Shown piece after piece: positions 53,406 through 61,237 of a stretch of 64,000 bases of DNA. Position 1 is the stretch's first letter. Every line of letters begins with the position of its first letter. Source of the stretch: Streptomyces sp. R302 (GTDB taxonomy: Bacteria; Actinomycetota; Actinomycetes; Streptomycetales; Streptomycetaceae); NCBI RefSeq assembly GCF_012927245.1, contig NZ_JABBGE010000006.1:62001-126000 (forward strand), read 5' to 3'. A program made the translations under genes and the position numbers. The notes below the pieces were generated by a model. That model saw only the letters and a program-made list of their open reading frames with translations. It had not been told where the DNA came from and searched no databases.

Positions 53406-54437
53406 TCAGCCCTCGTCGCCCTCGCCCCCTCCCTCCTCGTCCCCCTCGAAGAAGTCGCCCACCTCGTCGACGACCTCGGCGGCCACCATGCCACCGACCA
53501 CGCCGACTGCCAGGCCCGCGGCACCGGCGGCGACCGCCGCCCCCATGCCCGGACCGGAACGGTGGCCGTCCCTGTGGTGACCGCCGTGGTGGTGGTCACC
53601 ATGGCCGCCCTGCGCGAAGAGCGCTCCACCGGCCTGCCCGTACGAGCCGTGCGAACCGTACGAGCCGCGGTGCTCGACGAGCTGCCGGACCCAGCCCTCG
53701 ACCTCGGCCTTCCAGTCGGTCTGCTCGACACCGCGGTGGCCGACCGTGAAGCGCGTCAGGGCGTCATGCCCCTCGGAGTGGAAGCCGCCGCGCTTGTCGG
53801 CCTCCAGGACCACCTCCAGGCCGGCGGGCCCGGCGAGGAAGGTCACCTCGATCTCGTTGACCTGGTGGGCGTACTGCGGCGCCGGGGACAGCTCGATCTC
53901 CTGGTAGAAGGGGAGCTGCTGGCCCGTCCCGCCGATGCGACCGAGTTCCAGGTCGGCGGACTTGAAGCCGAAGCCGAGCTGTCCGAACGCCTCCAGGATC
54001 GCTTCCTGGGCGGGCAGCGGGCGTACGGCGAGCGGGTCGAGGTCACCCTTGTCCTTGGCGCCGGCCACACCGAGCTCGGTGCGTACACCGAGGACGATGC
54101 CGAGGCCCTGCCCGTACAGCTCGGTGATCGGCGCCTCCCACGGCAGCGCGAAGGAGAACGGCACGCTGCGGCGCTCCCCTTCGGCCAGCCGGAAGCCGCC
54201 CGCGACGACGTGCCGGTCGAAGGCCACCATGCCCTCCGCCTCGCCCTCGTCGTACTCGGCCTCGACGCGGGCGACGAGTTCCAGGGTGACGTGCTCGACC
54301 GTGAAGTCGGCGTTGCCGCCCTGGAGATGGACCTGTCCGGCGACGACGCCACCGGGCGCCACCGCACCCGGGTCGAGCACCGTGTCCACCGACGGGCCCC
54401 CTACGCCGAGAGAGCCGAGCAGACGCTTGAACACCAT
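53406..54437 (-). CDS. Spo0M-family sporulation control protein
   Basis: A 343-residue cytoplasmic protein with an arrestin-like fold: MVFKRLLGSLGVGGPSVDTVL at the N-terminus, VAGQVHLQGGNADFTVEHVTLEL, then FSFALPWEAPIT and IEVTFLAGPAGLEVVLEADKRGG. A His/Gly-rich stretch (HGDHHHGGHHRDGH, about residues 285-298) and a hydrophobic Ala/Gly/Val segment with an acidic tail follow, so it may bind metals and the membrane. Spo0M affects sporulation in Bacillus and development in actinomycetes. A TCTACA-N4-TGTAGA site lies 65 bases upstream, in the divergent region shared with the ArsR gene. Confidence 0.9.
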   Translation of the reverse strand: MVFKRLLGSLGVGGPSVDTVLDPGAVAPGGVVAGQVHLQGGNADFTVEHVTLELVARVEAEYDEGEAEGMVAFDRHVVAGGFRLAEGERRSVPFSFALPWEAPITELYGQGLGIVLGVRTELGVAGAKDKGDLDPLAVRPLPAQEAILEAFGQLGFGFKSADLELGRIGGTGQQLPFYQEIELSPAPQYAHQVNEIEVTFLAGPAGLEVVLEADKRGGFHSEGHDALTRFTVGHRGVEQTDWKAEVEGWVRQLVEHRGSYGSHGSYGQAGGALFAQGGHGDHHHGGHHRDGHRSGPGMGAAVAAGAAGLAVGVVGGMVAAEVVDEVGDFFEGDEEGGGEGDEG

Positions 54438-54501
54438 CGGGCGTTCACTCCTTCATATCGCTTGCGGGATCGAGCACTTCGACCGATGCACACACCGGCC
54501 A

Positions 54502-54523
54502 TCTACACTCGTGTAGAAGCATA
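54502..54523. promoter_or_regulatory. TCTACA-N4-TGTAGA operator between spo0M and arsR
   Basis: TCTACA-CTCG-TGTAGA at 54502-54517, with TATGCT (54518-54523 on the minus strand) just upstream as the -10 for spo0M. It is placed to control spo0M and possibly the divergent ArsR gene. Confidence 0.75.
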
Positions 54524-54618
54524 GGGGCGGTGAGGGTCGCCCCCATGCCGCTCCACGCGCGTCGGCCCATGCGATCCGAACTCGGGCCCCGACCAACGGC
54601 GAAGAGGAACACGAGCAG

Positions 54619-55029
54619 GTGAACACGGCAGGAACGGGCGGTATCGGCGACGACCCCGGCCGCAATCTCGGCGACGACCTCGGCCGCGATCTCGGCCACA
54701 ACCCCGACCGGGATCCCGGCGACGATCCCGGTGAGATCGTCCGGGTCTTCGCCGCGCTCGCCTCCCCCGTCCGCCTGCGCGTCCTCCACGTCCTCGCGCA
54801 GGGACCGAGCGACGTGACACACCTTGTCGAGCAGGTCGGCGGCGCCGCGTCCACGGTCAGCCAGCACCTCCTCACCCTTCGGCGGGCCGGCCTCGTCGGC
54901 GTCCGCAGGGACGGGCGGCGGCAGGTGTACTTCACCGAGGACCCGCACGCCGTCGCGGAACTCCGGCGCGCGACGGAGCGGCTGGCCACGCGCCGGCGGG
55001 CCACCGATCAGGGAGCGGCGGGGTCGTAG
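54619..55029 (+). CDS. ArsR-family winged-helix regulator
   Basis: A 136-residue regulator from GTG 54619. The first 35 residues are an unusual Asp/Gly/Asn/Arg-rich repeat (GDDPGRNLGDDLGRDLGHN). The ArsR core is VRVFAALASPVRLRVLHVLAQ, DVTHLVEQVGGAASTVSQHLLTLRRAGLVGVRRDGRR and QVYFTEDPHAVAEL. No metal-binding Cys is seen in the DNA-recognition helix, so a metal ligand is uncertain. It is divergent from spo0M and the best local candidate to bind the three TCTACA-N4-TGTAGA sites. Confidence 0.88.
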   Translation: MNTAGTGGIGDDPGRNLGDDLGRDLGHNPDRDPGDDPGEIVRVFAALASPVRLRVLHVLAQGPSDVTHLVEQVGGAASTVSQHLLTLRRAGLVGVRRDGRRQVYFTEDPHAVAELRRATERLATRRRATDQGAAGS

Positions 55030-55232
55030 CCGTACCGCAGCGGGCCCGGCTCTCGGCTGTCACGGCGGTAGAGATAGACGGCCGTCGCCCGCATGCCGTC
55101 CGCCGGATCCTCCACCTCGCAGGGATACGTCACCTGGACAAGGCCGGGCCGACCCTGCACCCGCACGCGCGCCCCGTCGGCAGGACCTCCTACGAGGAGG
55201 GCCGATTCCCATCCCGGTACGTGTTCGGTCAT
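55008..55232 (-). CDS. Hypothetical small protein
   Basis: A 74-residue protein, ATG 55232, overlapping the end of the ArsR gene on the other strand by 22 bases. ESALLVGGPADGARVRV is followed by TYPCEVEDPADGMRATAVYLYRRD, a compact beta-type sequence seen in small actinomycete hypotheticals; no domain name can be given. A proper ribosome site is GAGGTGATC upstream. Confidence 0.65.
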   Translation of the reverse strand: MTEHVPGWESALLVGGPADGARVRVQGRPGLVQVTYPCEVEDPADGMRATAVYLYRRDSREPGPLRYGYDPAAP

Positions 55233-55331
55233 GCGCGATCACCTCGGTTTCGCGAGTGGGCAAAGGCGGGAAATGGCGACGCTTCGGCACCTCGCGGACT
55301 CACCCCGAGGCGCCGAAGCGTGGAGGCACGA

Positions 55332-55550
55332 CTACTTGGCGGCGTCCAGCGCCGCGAGGGCCTGCGCCCACCGGACGTACTTCAACTCGGCCAGGTCGGC
55401 GACGGTCTTGACGCCGAACGCCTGCTCCAGGAGCTCGCCGTCACGGTCGGAGACGCCCTTCAGGGCGGCGACGGGCGCGGCGAGGATCTCGGGGAGGCCC
55501 TTGTCCGCCCACGCCTTGTCCAGCACCTTGTCGAGATCGATCGAAGCCAT
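55332..55550 (-). CDS. Small helical protein of the TCTACA regulon
   Basis: A 72-residue acidic protein. LAAPVAALKGVSDRDGELLEQAFGVKTVADLAELKYVRWAQALAAL has a helix-hairpin-helix-like pattern (KGVSDRD ... FGVKTVADLA). GGAGGTTCGTC precedes the ATG. Function unknown; small stress proteins of this type accompany TerB-like proteins in actinomycetes only as an inference. A perfect operator and a TATCCT -10 lie about 40-60 bases upstream. Confidence 0.8.
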   Translation of the reverse strand: MASIDLDKVLDKAWADKGLPEILAAPVAALKGVSDRDGELLEQAFGVKTVADLAELKYVRWAQALAALDAAK

Positions 55551-55587
55551 GACGAACCTCCGGCAGTCGAAAGGCGCGACCACCGCG

Positions 55588-55610
55588 CCTCTACACGCTT
55601 GTAGAGGATA
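55588..55610 (-). promoter_or_regulatory. TCTACA-N4-TGTAGA operator upstream of the 72-residue gene
   Basis: CCTCTACA (55588-55595), CGCT, TGTAGAGG (55600-55607), with TATCCT (minus strand, about 55605-55610) overlapping its upstream end as the probable -10. Confidence 0.75.
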
Positions 55611-55698
55611 GGCGGGCGCGTGCCTCCGCGAACGCGCCTGATCGGTTCTCCGCCAACATCGTCCGAAAGCGTGCGCGGAGCGGCCCGACACGGCGGCC

Positions 55699-56085
55699 TC
55701 AGGCCGTCTGCGGCCCCATGATCCGCACGAGGAGGTCGTCGTCCAGGCTGACCAGGCTGGCGAGTTCGCCCTCGCCGTCGCGCACGAGGGCGAGGGAGGC
55801 CCGTCGCCGGCGGAGGTGCTCGATGGCGTCGGAGACGGTGCCGGTGGCGGCCGGCTCCGGTACGGGGCGGGCGAGGTCGCGCGCGGCGAGGTTCCTGCCA
55901 CGGGTGCGGGCGACGAGGACGCCCCGGGCGTGCCCCGACCCGAGGACGCGGTCGCCGTCCCTGACCAGAAGGCGGGAACGGTCGGCTTCGGACGCCTGGG
56001 CGAGGACCGCGTCGAGCCCGGCGGCGGCCAGGACGGCGACGATGTCGGCGGCCGGGGTCTGGGACTGGGTGAGGGAGCGGGTGAT
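55699..56085 (-). pseudogene. Truncated C-terminal part of a CBS-domain (CNNM/CorC-like) protein
   Basis: About 125 codons read ADIVAVLAAAGLDAVLAQASEADR, LVRDGDRVLGSGHARGVLVAR and a second half SDAIEHLRRRRASLALVRDGEGELASLVSLDDDLLVRIM, the paired CBS pattern of CNNM transmembrane-domain transporters. The membrane domain that should precede it is absent; upstream of about 56085 the sequence has no homology. No start codon with a ribosome site is near, so it is a remnant. Confidence 0.65.
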
Positions 56086-56272
56086 GAGCTGGGGGCACCG
56101 ACCCGCCAGGCGATATCGGTCGGGGCCGCTGGACGGCCGTTCTGGTCGAACACGCCCAGCCCACGACGAGGCTGGGGTGCTGTCGAAACTCGGGCTCTGG
56201 CGCAACTTCTGTGAAGGTGGATCACTCGCGGTGAGGACAGCCGCCTCACGACTCCGCCGGAGTGCTCGTTCG

Positions 56273-56656
56273 TCAGAGGCCAGGGATGCCGTAGTACATG
56301 AGGCCGGATGCCAGCGGAACGCCCAACGCGGCAACTCCCCCCAGCACGCCCGGCCGAGTGCGAGCGTCCACGAACGCGGCTGCCTGCAGCATCAGAGCCG
56401 CAGGCATGAACAAGAACAGTGCCACGATGAGACCCACCACCGCCCAGGCCAGCAGGCCAGTACCGATGATGAGGGACGTCCAGGCGAACGCCCGGGGCGA
56501 GCGTCGCAGGAAGAGCGGGAGGGATACCGGCATGGCGGTGAGGAGGAATATCCCTCCGAGCCCGGTGGGCAGACCGATGGCCAATGCCGGCAGAAGAGAC
56601 ACGACTGCAGCCACCGCGAGCACCGACTGCCCCGTACGAACAAGCCCACGCTCCAT
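56273..56656 (-). CDS. Small integral membrane protein behind tandem TTGAAC operators
   Basis: A 127-residue protein with four hydrophobic segments (VLAVAAVVSLLPALAIGLP, GGIFLLTAMPVSLPLFL, IIGTGLLAWAVVGLIVALFLFMP, GGVAALGVPLASGLMYYG). No named family recognised. ATG 56656 follows GGGGAGGGGTAGGT and is preferred over the in-frame ATG 56704, which falls inside the operators. Promoter-proximal inverted repeats suggest control by an unlinked TetR- or MarR-type protein. Confidence 0.75.
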   Translation of the reverse strand: MERGLVRTGQSVLAVAAVVSLLPALAIGLPTGLGGIFLLTAMPVSLPLFLRRSPRAFAWTSLIIGTGLLAWAVVGLIVALFLFMPAALMLQAAAFVDARTRPGVLGGVAALGVPLASGLMYYGIPGL

Positions 56657-56672
56657 ACCTACCCCTCCCCAA

Positions 56673-56702
56673 TTGAACCCGTTCAATTCGAACACGTTCA
56701 AC
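56673..56702 (-). promoter_or_regulatory. Tandem TTGAAC-N2-GTTCAA operators
   Basis: TTGAAC-CC-GTTCAA (56673-56686) is perfect; the adjoining CGAAC-AC-GTTCAA (56689-56701) is a near copy. On the minus strand a TATGTT element directly precedes them, so they cover the transcription start of the membrane protein gene. Confidence 0.65.
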
Positions 56703-57256
56703 ATAGCTGGCTTTCGGATCTATGCCAAGCTGTCCAGCTGCCCACGACCACGGAGAGTGACCCGTAGCCAGCCATCACGGAAGTTGTGCCAGAACCCGTT
56801 CTCGCGGACAGAGCCACACCTCCGCTCCCCGGTTCGGCGCGTCAGGGGAGGTGGTGGCACGGCTCGTGCTGGGAGGCTCACCCATTGCGGGTCGCTCACT
56901 CGTCGTCGTCCTGGGATGGGGATCCGGGCGGGATCGGCCGGCGGAGACGCGGCTTCTACACCACTGCAAAGGAAAGGCGATCTCCGATCGAGGGCCTCCC
57001 CCGTCACTCCACCGCCCGACCATCGACCGCCGACCGCCGACGCCCGACGGCCGACGGCCGACGGCGAAACTCACCGTCGACCGCCCGGGGGCATCAGGCG
57101 CGCTCGCCTCCATGGCCCAGTAGCCCTAGGCTCGGACAACAGGAGAAGAAGTAACTCCTATGGGCCTCTGCTCCCCGGGATCGTCGACTTCTTCGAGGGG
57201 CGTCGCTGCGAACACGGCCGCGAACTCTGCAGACCCGGCAACGACAGAGGACGTAG

Positions 57257-57481
57257 TGCCGTGCCCACACCACAGTCAAGGCCACCTCACTCATCCGCGC
57301 CGGCTTCACAGGAGAAGCCCCTACCACCGCCCGCCCTCCGGAACAGACCGAGCTACGCGCTCTGTTGGCACTTGCCTGCTTCAAACACGGGACGCTGACC
57401 GCGCCTCGGCTGCGCTGGCGGGTAGGGCAGATCGACGCGTATGCCCCCGCCAGCTCCCCCGGTCCGATCATCTACTGCTGA
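57257..57481 (+). pseudogene. Coding remnant of unknown family
   Basis: An open stretch after a TAG at 57254 reads TTVKATSLIRAGFTGE and TELRALLALACFKHGTLTAPRLRWRV and ends at TGA 57479-57481. It has no start codon in frame and no domain that I recognise, but the composition is protein-like, so it is probably the 3' end of a decayed gene. Confidence 0.35.
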
Positions 57482-57707
57482 CGTCAACGCCTGAGACAAC
57501 GTCGCTCTCCACCTCGTCGGCAGTTCGACCGACCCATGCATCCCTGGAATGCGGGTCGAGGAGCGCCTGAGCTATCACGTGTGGCGCCTGCGACACCTGC
57601 CTAGCGGCGTCGTTCATTGCCGCACCCTGATCTGGATGGCGGCCTCGGCCTCGCTTTGGATCGTCGGAGCCGCCGTCGGCCCCGGTAGTAGGCGGCGACC
57701 GCACTGA

Positions 57708-57908
57708 CCGACCTCACCGGTACCGGGCTGGGCCACCGGCTTCCCCGCCGTCACCGCTTTCGAGGGCCCCGAAGGAGGCTTCCCCGTCGCGTGGACGAGC
57801 ATCGCCACTCTGGGCGCGGCCATCTTCTCCGCCTCCCTTCCCTTCTGGCCACCTTGGACCCGGCACGCCGAGCAGCGTCCATCCGCCCGGCCCGCGCGGT
57901 CCGCGTGA
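57708..57908 (+). pseudogene. Coding remnant with one membrane segment
   Basis: Open from 57708 to TGA 57906-57908: VPGWATGFPAVTAFEGPEGG, then FPVAWTSIATLGAAIFSASL and FWPPWTRHAEQRPS, which looks like the end of a membrane protein. No start codon. Family not recognised. Confidence 0.35.
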
Positions 57909-58138
57909 CGGACCGACCCGACGACGAGAGCCACCTGACTCTTGATCAGATAAGTCAGCAAAAGGTCGGCATCGATCCGATTGAACCTTGTCACACCTGC
58001 CCGAGACGAGTGGCTCCAAGTTCCCTCCCAGAGCCGCTGGACCCCCGATCCCCGAGCGCCGGCACGTGCCGGATCGAGGGTCCGACCATGGCAGCCGTCA
58101 GCCGGAACGCAGCTGCGGCGGTCGCACGTTTCCCCAGG

Positions 58139-59104
58139 TCAGCGCACTCGTCCGCGCGGCTTCAGCGGGGCTGCGGGCAGTTCCGGGGCGGTCAGGCGGG
58201 CACCGTCGTAGCCGTGTACCTCGCCGAACCGCGAGCCCTTCTCCCAGTCCTCGCGCGCCTGGGCGATCTCGTCACCGGATCGGCCGACGAAGTTCCACCA
58301 CATGACGATCTCCTCCTCGAAGGGTTCGCCGCCGAGGAGCATCAGGCCCGCGTCGGAGGAGGCCCGGAGGGGGAGGTGGGTGCGGCCGCAGCCGAGGTAG
58401 AGCATCGAGCCGGGGAGGACGGGGACGCCGTCGACGTGCACCTCGCCGGACATGGAGAGGACGGCGTACTCGAAGTCCGGGTCGAGCGGCAGCTCGGTCT
58501 CGGTGCCGGCGGCGAGGGCGAGGTCGGCGCCGACGAGGGGCGTGTACGTGGTCCCCGGCGACGTCGCGCCGTCGAGGGAGCCGAGGATGACCGTGGCGGT
58601 GAGGCCGGGCGCGGTGACCTGCGGCAGGTCGGCGTGGTGCTGGAAGTGCGGCTCGACGTGCCGGTGGGCGTCGGGCAGGGCGACCCACAGCTGAGCACCG
58701 TGCAGGAAGCGGGCGTGCGGGCGGGGGCTCTCCTCGGAGTGGGAGATCGCCCGGCCGGAGGTCATCAGGCCCAGTTCGCGGGGGCGGATCGCCTGGAGAC
58801 TGCCGGTCGAGTCGCGGTGCAGGACCTCGCCCTCGTGCAGCCAGCTGACGGTCTGGAGGCCCATGTGCGGGTGGGGCGGCACCTGCATGCCGGGTTCGTC
58901 GGCGATGTCGTCGGGGCCGTAGTGGTCGACGAAGGCCCAGGCGCCGACCATCCGGCGGCCGAGGTTCGGCAGCAGGCGCCGCACCTCGGTCGACTCGCCC
59001 AGGCGGACGCGCCGGGGGCTGAGGAGTTCGCGTACGGGCTCGGCGACGACGAAGCCGCGGCCACCGCACACGGCGAGCTCGGCCTGGCGGTCGAGATTGC
59101 TCAT
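58139..59104 (-). CDS. Pirin-family protein
   Basis: A 321-residue bicupin. The N-terminal cupin carries the iron site: WAFVDHYGPDD and PHPHMGLQTVSWLHEGEVLHRDSTGS with His and Glu ligands, then GLMTSGRAISHSEESP. The C-terminal cupin ends GLMLLGGEPFEEEIVMWWNFVGRSGDEI. Pirins act as metal-dependent regulators or quercetinase-like dioxygenases; in Streptomyces one pirin modulates central carbon metabolism. ATG 59104 is chosen by homology. An imperfect TAGTGGAATGTTCAACTA palindrome lies upstream. Confidence 0.92.
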   Translation of the reverse strand: MSNLDRQAELAVCGGRGFVVAEPVRELLSPRRVRLGESTEVRRLLPNLGRRMVGAWAFVDHYGPDDIADEPGMQVPPHPHMGLQTVSWLHEGEVLHRDSTGSLQAIRPRELGLMTSGRAISHSEESPRPHARFLHGAQLWVALPDAHRHVEPHFQHHADLPQVTAPGLTATVILGSLDGATSPGTTYTPLVGADLALAAGTETELPLDPDFEYAVLSMSGEVHVDGVPVLPGSMLYLGCGRTHLPLRASSDAGLMLLGGEPFEEEIVMWWNFVGRSGDEIAQAREDWEKGSRFGEVHGYDGARLTAPELPAAPLKPRGRVR

Positions 59105-59151
59105 CGGGGATCGACACCTCTCCAGTGGGGGGACATCAGAAAGCATCCTAG

Positions 59152-59169
59152 TAGTGGAATGTTCAACTA
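59152..59169. promoter_or_regulatory. Imperfect palindrome between pirin and TPR genes
   Basis: TAGTGGAATGTTCAACTA has eight-base arms with one mismatch, 48 bases before the pirin start, with TAGGAT (59145-59150, minus strand) as a -10 candidate. MarR-type operators have this form, but no MarR gene is adjacent. Confidence 0.45.
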
Positions 59170-59240
59170 GTCTTCGGTGTTGACGAGGTCGGACCACCCC
59201 ACAGGGTGGCAGATCCGGCACCCCGGAACAGGGAGAGCAA

Positions 59241-59585
59241 GTGAGCGACACGTACTACGAGTTCGGAACGGCCGCCGACCGCTGGAGCCGGGCGCAGCTG
59301 TTCTTCGACGCGAAGGAGTACCAGACCGCCGTCCGTATCCTGCGCGGCCTCGTCGCCGAGCACCCGGACCAGACGGCCCAGCGGCTGCTGCTCGCCCGCG
59401 CCTACTACCACTCCGCCCAGCTGAAGCCCGCCGAGACCGAGCTCCGCGCCATCCTGGAGCGCGACCCGGTGGAGCACTACGCCCGGCTGATGCTCGGCCG
59501 CACCCTGGAGCGCCAGGGCCGCCAGGACGAGGCCGCCCCGCACCTGCGGATGGCCGCGGCGATGAGCGGCGAGCTGCCGTCCTGA
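59241..59585 (+). CDS. Tetratricopeptide repeat protein
   Basis: A 114-residue protein from GTG 59241 with GGGAGAGCAA upstream. Three TPR helices pairs span residues 9-105: AADRWSRAQLFFDAKEYQTAVRILRGLVAEHP, AQRLLLARAYYHSAQLKPAETELRAILERDP, and HYARLMLGRTLERQGRQDEAAPHLRMA. Such small TPR proteins serve as adaptors. It is divergent from pirin, a pairing often kept in Streptomyces, and ends at a terminator. Confidence 0.9.
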   Translation: MSDTYYEFGTAADRWSRAQLFFDAKEYQTAVRILRGLVAEHPDQTAQRLLLARAYYHSAQLKPAETELRAILERDPVEHYARLMLGRTLERQGRQDEAAPHLRMAAAMSGELPS

Positions 59586-59588
59586 CAG

Positions 59589-59623
59589 CAGGACGCCCCG
59601 GCGACTGGCCATGGGGCGTCCTG
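59589..59623 (+). terminator. Terminator after the TPR gene
   Basis: A perfect 11-base-pair stem (59589-59599 with 59613-59623) and 13-base loop start four bases after the TPR stop. Confidence 0.8.
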
Positions 59624-59675
59624 ACGCGGAACTGATACCCCCGCGCGGTATGGTCAGGCCCAGGAGGACCCGATC

Positions 59676-60101
59676 ATGCCCAGACCCCGGCCGCGCCACG
59701 GCGAGCGAGCGGGAGGTGCCGCAGCGCACCTCCTGCTCGTCGCCGTGCTCGCACTCGGGGTGTTCATGATGCATTCCGTGGGCCATCCCGAGGGCTCAGC
59801 GGCAGGCACCTCCACGACGGGAGCAGCGCACACCGGCAACCACGGCGGCGGTCCGGCCGCAGCCGACCACGGCTCGCCGCAACCGGACGACGGGCACGCG
59901 CCCGGCTCCGGGATGGACATGACCACGCTCTGCGTGGCCGTCCTCGCCGGCTGGCTGCTCGCCGGCCTCGTCCGGGCCGCGCTCGGCCGCCACCCCGACT
60001 GGCTCGCCCTCCTCCTCGCACGGCTCGCCCCGGCGCTCGCGCCGCACGCCCCGCCGCCCCTCCCTCCCGACCTCGCCCGACTGTCCGTCCTGCGGATCTA
60101 G
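59676..60101 (+). CDS. DUF6153-like membrane protein, His/Met-containing
   Basis: A 141-residue protein with a membrane segment (HLLLVAVLALGVFMMHSVGH), a His/Gly/Ser extracytoplasmic linker (HTGNHGGGPAAADHGSPQPDDGHAPGSGMDM) and a second segment (LCVAVLAGWLLAGLVRAAL). This plan matches DUF6153, usually next to DUF305 genes in Streptomyces. The His and Met residues suggest transition-metal, perhaps copper, contact. ATG after AGGAGG. Confidence 0.8.
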   Translation: MPRPRPRHGERAGGAAAHLLLVAVLALGVFMMHSVGHPEGSAAGTSTTGAAHTGNHGGGPAAADHGSPQPDDGHAPGSGMDMTTLCVAVLAGWLLAGLVRAALGRHPDWLALLLARLAPALAPHAPPPLPPDLARLSVLRI

Positions 60102-60193
60102 GCCGTACCCCCTCGCCGCGGGCCGCTCCACGCTGCCCGCGCGCCACCGGTACCAGCCCCCTGACCCGTACGTACAGCACACGAGGACTCACC

Positions 60194-60826
60194 ATGCGTA
60201 CCTTCCGCAAGCGCACCACCCGCACCCGCACCCGCGCCCTCGGCCTGACCGGCGCCGTCGCCGCGGCCGCCCTGCTCCTCGCCGCCTGCGGCAACGACGG
60301 CACCACGAACGGCATGGCCCACGGCGGCACGCCCTCCACGACCGCCACCGCCACCGCTCCCTCGGCCGCCGCAGGGACCTTCAACGACGCGGACGTGATG
60401 TTCGCGCAGATGATGATCCCCCACCACGAGCAGGCCCTGGACATGGCCGAGCTCGCCGACGGGCGCGCCGAGGACGCCGACGTGAAGAAGATCGTCGCGG
60501 CGATCGAGAAGGCACAGGACCCCGAGATCCAGAAGATGCGGGCCTGGCTGAAGGGCTGGGGCAAGCCCGAATCCGCCGGGATGGACCACGGCATGGCCGG
60601 GATGATGTCCGAGCAGGACATGAAGGACCTCGCCGCCGCGAAGGGCAAGGACTTCGACCGCACGTTCGCGGAGCTGATGATCGCCCACCACGAAGGCGCG
60701 GTGGAGATGGCGAAGACCGAGCAGAAGGACGGCGGCAACGCGGAGGCGAAGGCCCTGGCCGGCGAGGTCGTCACCGCTCAGACCGCGGAGATCGCCGAGC
60801 TGAGGAAGATCCTCGACCGCCTCTGA
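60194..60826 (+). CDS. DUF305 family lipoprotein
   Basis: A 210-residue lipoprotein (LLLAACG, Cys near residue 33). The DUF305 four-helix core shows FAQMMIPHHEQALDMAELA, a middle MDHGMAGMMSEQDMKDLAAA and LMIAHHEGAVEMAKTE; the paired HH/E and HGM motifs are probable metal ligands. Related proteins accompany copper-handling genes, which supports but does not prove a copper role. It follows the DUF6153 gene by 92 bases and precedes a GGATCC-rich non-coding block. Confidence 0.9.
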   Translation: MRTFRKRTTRTRTRALGLTGAVAAAALLLAACGNDGTTNGMAHGGTPSTTATATAPSAAAGTFNDADVMFAQMMIPHHEQALDMAELADGRAEDADVKKIVAAIEKAQDPEIQKMRAWLKGWGKPESAGMDHGMAGMMSEQDMKDLAAAKGKDFDRTFAELMIAHHEGAVEMAKTEQKDGGNAEAKALAGEVVTAQTAEIAELRKILDRL

Positions 60827-60837
60827 CACGCGATCGG

Positions 60838-61197
60838 GATCCGTGGGTCACGGATGTGGATGCAACATCCGGTATCCAACATCCGTGATCCGGTAGCCCA
60901 CATCCGTGATCTGTGATCCGGTCCGGCCCTCGGTCGACCTCCGGGCCCGCTCCAACTACTCGGGGCGGGCCCGGGATCCGGGATTCCGGATCCAAGCTTC
61001 TGGATCCGGGATTCCGTGCCCCGGATTTTGGATCCACGGTCCGGATTTTGGATCCAGGATCTCGGATCCAAAATCCGGATCCAGAATCCCGGATGCCCGA
61101 TTCCGTCTCTCGGATCCAGCATCCCACTTCCAAGATCCAGGTCCAGGTTCCCGAGTCCGGATCTCGGATCTCGGATCTCGGATCTCGGATCCGATCT
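60838..61197. repeat. GGATCC/GGATCTC-rich non-coding block
   Basis: About 360 bases packed with GGATCC, ATCCGGGAT, ATCCGTGATC and related units on both strands. An early part repeats ACATCCGTGATC-like units (60850-60920); the end holds CGGATCT four times in tandem (about 61157-61187). Every frame through it gives Asp/Pro/Gly/Ser/Arg-rich nonsense repeats. It separates DUF305 from the propeller gene. The many short palindromes would give a highly structured RNA. Confidence 0.85.
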
Positions 61198-61237
61198 TCC
61201 GCGCCCTCTCCGTCACCTCCTGGCAAACGAAAGAACC

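Larger units (their letters stand above)
56750..58138. other. Degenerate region without an intact gene
   Basis: Nearly 1.4 kb with lower GC and mixed coding signal. Frames here are short, switch often and lack ribosome sites. A GACGGCCGACGGCC simple repeat occurs near 57030-57070. Two stretches retain protein-like sequence (57257-57481 and 57708-57908). A small minus-strand frame from ATG 57617 (MNDAARQVSQAPHVIAQALL) is possible but unsupported. Confidence 0.6.

Noticed and set aside
56673..56702. LexA (SOS) box
   Set aside because: The actinobacterial LexA site has GAAC-N4-GTTC spacing; here the arms are separated by two bases.
60838..61197. A repeat-containing protein gene on either strand
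   Set aside because: All frames give short-period Asp/Pro/Gly/Arg sequences without ribosome sites, and codon-position composition does not fit coding DNA of this genome.
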